Assembly: GCA_945836785.1 (NCBI GenBank) | Contig: CAMAMD010000041.1 | Coordinates: 1-10,411, forward strand | DNA from: an uncultured Clostridium sp. | GTDB taxonomy: Bacteria; Bacillota_A; Clostridia; Lachnospirales; Lachnospiraceae | Direction: 5' to 3' | Length of the DNA: 10,411 nt | The notes under the pieces: generated by a model | Told to the model about the DNA's origin: nothing | The model's input: the letters and a program-made list of their open reading frames with translations, nothing else | Database searches by the model: none | Shown here: piece by piece, positions 6,820 to 10,411 of the stretch | Numbering within the stretch: the first letter of the stretch is position 1 | How the letters are laid out: every line of letters starts with the position of its first letter | Position numbers and translations under genes: made by a program

Positions 6820-7887
6820 CTACATAACTTCCCGCAGTATATCTATCGTATGACGTAGTCCTACTTCCATTCCATACACGGATTTCCATCCCAAGCCACG
6901 CAGCTTATCTGTTGCAAGAACCGCTTTTGTCGCTTTGGAATATCCCGCAAGCTCCACTGCATCCGGCAGTTCAAACACAACCTCTTTGCCGGCGTAATCA
7001 GCAATCATTTTTGCCATGTCCCGAAGCTGCACATCGGAATCCGCAGAGACAACATTATAAGCTTCTCCGTCCTCTCCATCGAACATCAGCTTACAGATTG
7101 CGGACACGGCATCCGCAACATAGCTGTAGGAGAAAAGCTGTGTTCCTTCACTCTTTAACACAATATTCTCCCGCTTTACACCTTTCAAAATAAACTGCGA
7201 CAATGCTTTCGTATCGGATAACAACATGGATGGTCCGTAAACTCTTGAAAGTCTCGGAATCACAACCGATAATCCTTTCTGTTTCCTGTATGCCTGGCAT
7301 AAAGCCTCCCCTGTGCGCTTACTCTCCGGATACCCTGCCCGCAATGTATTACAGTCTATATATCCAAGATATTCCTCTCCAAAAGTATCAACATCTCCCC
7401 TATTTTCTCCATATATCTCCACAGAAGACAGAAATACAAATCGCTCACATGCATGTTCCGCTGCCAACGCAAGCATATGATCCGTTCCCATAACATTGGC
7501 GGAAATTGTTCCGATTGGATCACTGGCATACGCAACCGGGTGTGTATTACTTGCCGCATGAATCATATACGATAATCTCACATTATTCCACACAGTCTGA
7601 TCCGCCGGTTCATTGATATCCCAGCATACGGTATGCAGTCCTGTGTTTTCCCCATAACCGGCGAAACGGGCAAGCATCTTCTCCCTGTTTCTTCCTATCA
7701 CATACACATCGACATTCTGATTCATATGCTCGTTTCTGTACAGCAGAACATCGATTAAAAAACTTCCTATCATACCCGTACCACCGGATATGGCAATACT
7801 CTTACCGGTAAGCTTGTCCCAATCAAGCGGATATGCCGCAATTGCCGCAACATCCTGCATATATAATTTACTGTCATACAGTTTCAT
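6820..7887 (-). CDS. Extended short-chain dehydrogenase/reductase (NAD-dependent epimerase/dehydratase family), probable CDP-alditol precursor enzyme
   Basis: Soluble NAD(P)-dependent enzyme of 355 residues. The Rossmann glycine motif GGTGMIG is at 35-41, HAASNTHP at 110-117, SSVEIYG at 154-160, the catalytic YPESK (Tyr186, Lys190) at 186-190 and PRLSRVYGP at 211-219. These show an intact extended SDR active site. About 30 residues precede the Rossmann fold. The gene follows the IspD/TarI-like cytidylyltransferase by 21 bp. From memory, such a pair (IspD-like plus SDR) is known in streptococcal capsule loci predicted to make CDP-arabinitol or CDP-mannitol. By context it may reduce or epimerise the sugar part of the activated polyol. 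Classical ribitol teichoic acid loci use TarJ, a medium-chain dehydrogenase, which is absent here. The alternative is an ordinary NDP-sugar epimerase. Family sure, substrate unknown. Confidence 0.9.
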   Translation of the reverse strand: MKLYDSKLYMQDVAAIAAYPLDWDKLTGKSIAISGGTGMIGSFLIDVLLYRNEHMNQNVDVYVIGRNREKMLARFAGYGENTGLHTVCWDINEPADQTVWNNVRLSYMIHAASNTHPVAYASDPIGTISANVMGTDHMLALAAEHACERFVFLSSVEIYGENRGDVDTFGEEYLGYIDCNTLRAGYPESKRTGEALCQAYRKQKGLSVVIPRLSRVYGPSMLLSDTKALSQFILKGVKRENIVLKSEGTQLFSYSYVADAVSAICKLMFDGEDGEAYNVVSADSDVQLRDMAKMIADYAGKEVVFELPDAVELAGYSKATKAVLATDKLRGLGWKSVYGMEVGLRHTIDILREVM

Positions 7888-7908
7888 ATTGTTTTTCCTC
7901 TCTCAAAC

Positions 7909-8625
7909 CTACTTTAACCATTTATCTTTTTCAGCAGTCAGATAACCTTTGAATATCTCCAAATCGTCCTTGGTCGTAAGTTTAATATTCTTATCCGAGC
8001 CCTTCGCAAAATACAATCTTTCTCCCAGCTCCACCATCATTGTGTTTGTATAGGATGAACCATAGATTCCGATTTCCTCCCGAAAAGCCTTTTCATATGC
8101 CCATGCCAGCTTGTCATATTTATATGCCTGCGGCGTCGATACCCGGCGCAGCGTTTCACGCGGAATATATTTTGTTGTAGAAATCTCATCGTCAATTACA
8201 AAAATCTGTTCATTGTATGGCAGAGATGTCACGCCATTTCCATACTGATTGCATTTCTCAATGACATCATTTAAAACCTCATCATCCACCAGCGGGCGAA
8301 TTCCATCATGAATAATCACATTATCCGACGCCTGGCAAATGTCCTTCAGGTTATCCACACCATTTCGGATAGATTCCTGTGCAGAGCCTCCACCGGACAC
8401 AACCCATTTTAATTTATCAATATTAAACTGCTTTGCATATGCCCATAAAATATCATGCCATCCATCGATGCAGACAACCTCGATTGCATCCACCATCGGA
8501 TGACGCTGAAAACTCTCCAGCGTATACACGATGACCGGCTTGTCATACACATTAATAAACTGCTTTGGTATATCCTGTCCCATTCGATGTCCGGAACCTC
8601 CGGCAATAATAACCGCTATATTCAT
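7909..8625 (-). CDS. IspD/TarI-family cytidylyltransferase (probable CTP:alditol-phosphate cytidylyltransferase)
   Basis: Enzyme of 238 residues that couples CTP to a polyol or sugar-alcohol phosphate and gives a CDP-activated building block. The nucleotide-binding start IIAGGSGHRMG, followed by IPKQF, spans 6-23. GGGSAQESIRNGV at 78-90, IHDGIRPLVDD at 105-115, STPQAYKYD at 163-171 and SDKNIKLTTKDDLEIFKGYL at 210-229 follow the IspD/TarI pattern. IHDGIRP stands where IspD usually has (V/I)HDAARP. Motifs alone do not separate IspD of the MEP isoprenoid pathway from TarI. Placement between the polymer starter enzyme and the SDR, with two CDP-alditol phosphotransferases downstream, argues strongly for the TarI role. 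The ATG follows GGAGG with 10 nt spacing. The alditol may be ribitol, arabinitol or another; the sequence does not say. Confidence 0.9.
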   Translation of the reverse strand: MNIAVIIAGGSGHRMGQDIPKQFINVYDKPVIVYTLESFQRHPMVDAIEVVCIDGWHDILWAYAKQFNIDKLKWVVSGGGSAQESIRNGVDNLKDICQASDNVIIHDGIRPLVDDEVLNDVIEKCNQYGNGVTSLPYNEQIFVIDDEISTTKYIPRETLRRVSTPQAYKYDKLAWAYEKAFREEIGIYGSSYTNTMMVELGERLYFAKGSDKNIKLTTKDDLEIFKGYLTAEKDKWLK

Positions 8626-8672
8626 GATCTATTTTCCTCCATTTCCCATCATTTATCTCTTGTATCCTATCT

Positions 8673-10019
8673 CTATGCAAGCGGTGTCCTTTTGTTTTCT
8701 TCAACCCCCTCCGAGCTTTCCTTCCGAAATACAATACGAAATGTCAACAACATAAGTTTTATATCCATCCAATAGGAATACTCCTGAATATAAGTCAAAT
8801 CAAGCTTCAGCTTGTCAATCGGTGTCGTATTATATTTGCCATACACCTGTGCATAACCGGTCAATCCGGCCTTCACTTTCAAACGAAAGTCAAATTCCGG
8901 TATCGACTCTGCATACTTCTCAAATATCTCCGGGCGTTCCGGTCTCGGTCCTACCAGAGACATGTCACCTACAAATACGTTAAAAAGCTGTGGAAGCTCA
9001 TCCAAATGCAGTCTGCGCAGTACTTTCCCAACCGGTGTCACACGATCATCATGCTTACTGGCAAGCTGCGCTCCTTCCTCCTCCGCATCCTGTTTCATGC
9101 TTCTGAATTTATAGATTGTAAATTCTTTATAATCCCTTGTCAGACGCACCTGCCGATAAAATACAGGTCCCTTGTCATACAGTTTAATTAATAAAGCAAT
9201 AATCAGCATAAATGGAGATGCAACCACGATTGCGATTCCGGATAACACGATATCCATAAAACGTTTTACAAAACGCTGATCCAGATTGAGTCCCTGATTT
9301 CTTGACAACACAATCGGCGTATCAACCAGATACAAATCCTCTGACCCCTTCATAATGATATCCGTTATCTTTGGCACCACATAGGTGCGGATATTATGCT
9401 GATAACAATATTTTATAATCTCATTTCGATTTTCTGCCGGCAAGTCATACAAAAACACGCCTTCGAAGTCAAGGACATCACTACAAATCTTCTCATAACC
9501 GCGCTGATAGTTCAATATCTCGCAAACCTCATACTTGTCCGTTCTTGTATTTAACTTCTTTAAAAACCCTTCCAACGGATAATTACCATATATAATGATA
9601 ATTTTTCTTGGCGGATATACATGCAGATATATATGCCTGCACAAATTCACCCAAACAATTGCAAATATAATCTGCATTGCAGCCATCACAACGACAGGAA
9701 ATACATCCATATAGTCGCTCCATGCCAGACATACCATGACATATCCTGCAACACCCGAAAAAAGTATTGCCAGCACATGGGACAGGCACAGATCCATCAC
9801 CCGCATATAACTGATTTTATATCCATTAAAGCTCTTTGTTATCAAATATACAAACACCGCATACATACTGATTATGGCATAATTCCCCTTAATATAAAAC
9901 GGATTATCCGTAAAATAGCAATGATACCACATCACACCGAATGCAATAACCTCAGTAAGCCATATACAAAAATTTGATACAACACTGAGGATGCGTTTTC
10001 TCTGTTCTTCAGCGTACAT
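8673..10019 (-). CDS. Polyprenyl-phosphate sugar-phosphate transferase (WcaJ/WbaP type), polymer initiating enzyme
   Basis: Membrane enzyme of 448 residues that moves a sugar-1-phosphate from a nucleotide sugar to undecaprenyl phosphate, the first step of polymer assembly. The N-terminal half has four hydrophobic segments near 13-35, 46-66, 82-104 and 108-128, then a cytosolic Rossmann-like region (KIIIIYGNYPLEGFLKKL onward, about 139-240). The catalytic bacterial sugar transferase domain begins at KRFMDIVLSG with a membrane segment at 257-279. It continues with FYRQVRLTRDYKEFTIYKFRSM at 287-308, LDELPQLFNV at 339-348, GDMSLVGPRPERPE at 351-364 and the closing LTYIQEYSYWMDIK at 408-421. All the usual conserved motifs are present. 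It is the first gene of the operon, with GGAGG 4 nt before the ATG and a consensus promoter 50-70 bp upstream. The transferred sugar cannot be told. Confidence 0.95.
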   Translation of the reverse strand: MYAEEQRKRILSVVSNFCIWLTEVIAFGVMWYHCYFTDNPFYIKGNYAIISMYAVFVYLITKSFNGYKISYMRVMDLCLSHVLAILFSGVAGYVMVCLAWSDYMDVFPVVVMAAMQIIFAIVWVNLCRHIYLHVYPPRKIIIIYGNYPLEGFLKKLNTRTDKYEVCEILNYQRGYEKICSDVLDFEGVFLYDLPAENRNEIIKYCYQHNIRTYVVPKITDIIMKGSEDLYLVDTPIVLSRNQGLNLDQRFVKRFMDIVLSGIAIVVASPFMLIIALLIKLYDKGPVFYRQVRLTRDYKEFTIYKFRSMKQDAEEEGAQLASKHDDRVTPVGKVLRRLHLDELPQLFNVFVGDMSLVGPRPERPEIFEKYAESIPEFDFRLKVKAGLTGYAQVYGKYNTTPIDKLKLDLTYIQEYSYWMDIKLMLLTFRIVFRKESSEGVEENKRTPLA

Positions 10020-10062
10020 AATACCTCCAAAACATGCACAGACATTGTCCCTAAACTATTAA

Positions 10063-10091
10063 ATTATAATAAGACGCCATCTTTATGTCAA
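10063..10091 (-). promoter_or_regulatory. Consensus sigma-A promoter of the polymer operon
   Basis: Minus strand: -35 TTGACA (10091-10086), a spacer of exactly 17 nt, and -10 TATAAT (10068-10063). Both hexamers match the consensus fully. The start of transcription should be near 10056, giving a short leader of about 36 nt before the sugar-phosphate transferase ATG at 10019. Such a strong promoter suggests high basal activity unless a repressor holds it. Confidence 0.92.
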
Positions 10092-10093
10092 TA

Positions 10094-10108
10094 AAAACAT
10101 AGTGTTTT
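10094..10108. promoter_or_regulatory. Small inverted repeat next to the operon -35 box, possible operator
   Basis: AAAACA-TAG-TGTTTT forms a perfect 6-bp inverted repeat whose near edge is 2 bp from the operon -35 hexamer. A regulator bound here could act on the operon promoter. The divergent XRE gene is a natural candidate. The region is AT-rich, so chance is a real alternative. Confidence 0.3.
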
Positions 10109-10170
10109 ACCTTTGTACGAAAAAATATATGCAACCGAAATGAATTTCTACATTTTTCCATAAATTTGTA

Positions 10171-10199
10171 TTTATTTCTGACGCAATTTATATTATAAT
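10171..10199 (+). promoter_or_regulatory. Probable promoter of the divergent XRE regulator gene
   Basis: A perfect -10 TATAAT is at 10194-10199. At 17 nt upstream the -35 position holds only TTTATT (10171-10176), a poor match. Transcription would start near 10206, about 28 nt before the ATG at 10234. The inverted repeat TAAAT-TTGT-ATTTA (10161-10174) overlaps the -35 position and could be an autoregulatory site. Confidence 0.45.
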
Positions 10200-10233
10200 A
10201 TCTATGTAATATCTAGTAAATGGAGGTAATGAA

Positions 10234-10411
10234 ATGGAAAACATAGATTTCGCCAAAGTCGGACTCAAAATGAAAGAACTCAGAAACGAATTAGGTATCT
10301 CACAGCAGACAATCGCATCAGATATCGGTGCTACTGTTGCTTTCATCAGCAACATTGAAAATAACAAGGTTAAGATGAACCTGCGCATGATTATCTATTA
10401 TGCAAATATGT
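10234..10411 (+). CDS. XRE-family helix-turn-helix regulator, N-terminal 59 codons (partial, runs off right edge)
   Basis: The plus frame is open from the ATG at 10234 to the window edge. GGAGG at 10222-10226 lies 7 nt upstream. The visible 59 residues contain a lambda-repressor-like DNA-binding fold: KVGLKMKELRNELGISQQTI, then ASDIGATVAFISNIENNKVK, where GISQQTIASDIGATVAFISNIE gives helices 2 and 3 (the helix-turn-helix, with the recognition helix around VAFISNIE) and MNLRMIIYYANM begins the next helix. Small proteins of this type often repress their own gene and a neighbour. It is transcribed away from the polymer operon, and the two share a control region of 214 bp, so control of the operon is a fair inference. 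The C-terminal part and any ligand domain are not visible. Confidence 0.9.
   Translation, partial: MENIDFAKVGLKMKELRNELGISQQTIASDIGATVAFISNIENNKVKMNLRMIIYYANM

Noticed and set aside
7909..8625. Housekeeping ispD of the MEP isoprenoid pathway
   Set aside because: Family motifs would allow it, but it sits inside a surface polymer operon with CDP-alditol transferases, and IHDGIRP departs from the usual IspD motif. The TarI-like role is preferred.
1..10411. CRISPR arrays, insertion sequences, tRNA or rRNA genes, phage att sites
   Set aside because: No repeated spacer pattern, transposase motif, inverted terminal repeats or tRNA cloverleaf was seen on either strand.

Overview
The window looks like chromosomal DNA of a low-to-moderate GC Gram-positive bacterium of the class Clostridia, probably Lachnospiraceae. 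The taxonomic call is an inference. It rests on a T-box leader before aspS, strong GGAGG ribosome binding sites, consensus sigma-A promoters and teichoic-acid-type polymer genes.

Layout, with nearly everything on the minus strand. (1) Positions 1-1447 hold the first 482 codons of aspS (aspartyl-tRNA synthetase), which runs off the left edge. (2) Positions 1471-1801 hold its promoter, a T-box tRNA-sensing leader and the leader terminator. (3) Positions 1887-10019 hold a tightly packed eight-gene operon for a surface glycopolymer, read from right to left. Its genes in transcription order are a polyprenyl-phosphate sugar-phosphate transferase, an IspD/TarI-like cytidylyltransferase, an extended SDR epimerase/reductase, an ABC-2 permease, an ABC ATPase, two TagB/TagF-like CDP-alditol phosphotransferases in tandem, and a family 2 glycosyltransferase. 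(4) Positions 10020-10233 are an AT-rich divergent control region. It has a perfect TTGACA-17-TATAAT promoter for the operon and several small inverted repeats. (5) From 10234 a small XRE-type repressor-like gene starts on the plus strand and runs off the right edge.

How the operon genes probably work together: the first enzyme loads a sugar-1-phosphate on undecaprenyl phosphate. The SDR and the cytidylyltransferase make a CDP-activated alditol (polyol). The GT2 enzyme and the two phosphotransferases extend the chain with sugar and alditol-phosphate units on the inner face of the membrane. The TagGH-like ABC exporter moves the finished polymer out. No Wzx flippase, Wzy polymerase or chain-length regulator is present in the window. 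The combination of a WcaJ/WbaP-type starter with an ABC exporter and an SDR rather than a TarJ-type dehydrogenase suggests a teichoic-acid-like polymer that may be neither classical ribitol nor glycerol teichoic acid. The chemistry is inference.

A second point of interest is the aspS T-box. Its best specifier candidate reads AAC (Asn) rather than GAC (Asp), and the synthetase carries a histidine associated with non-discriminating AspRS enzymes.
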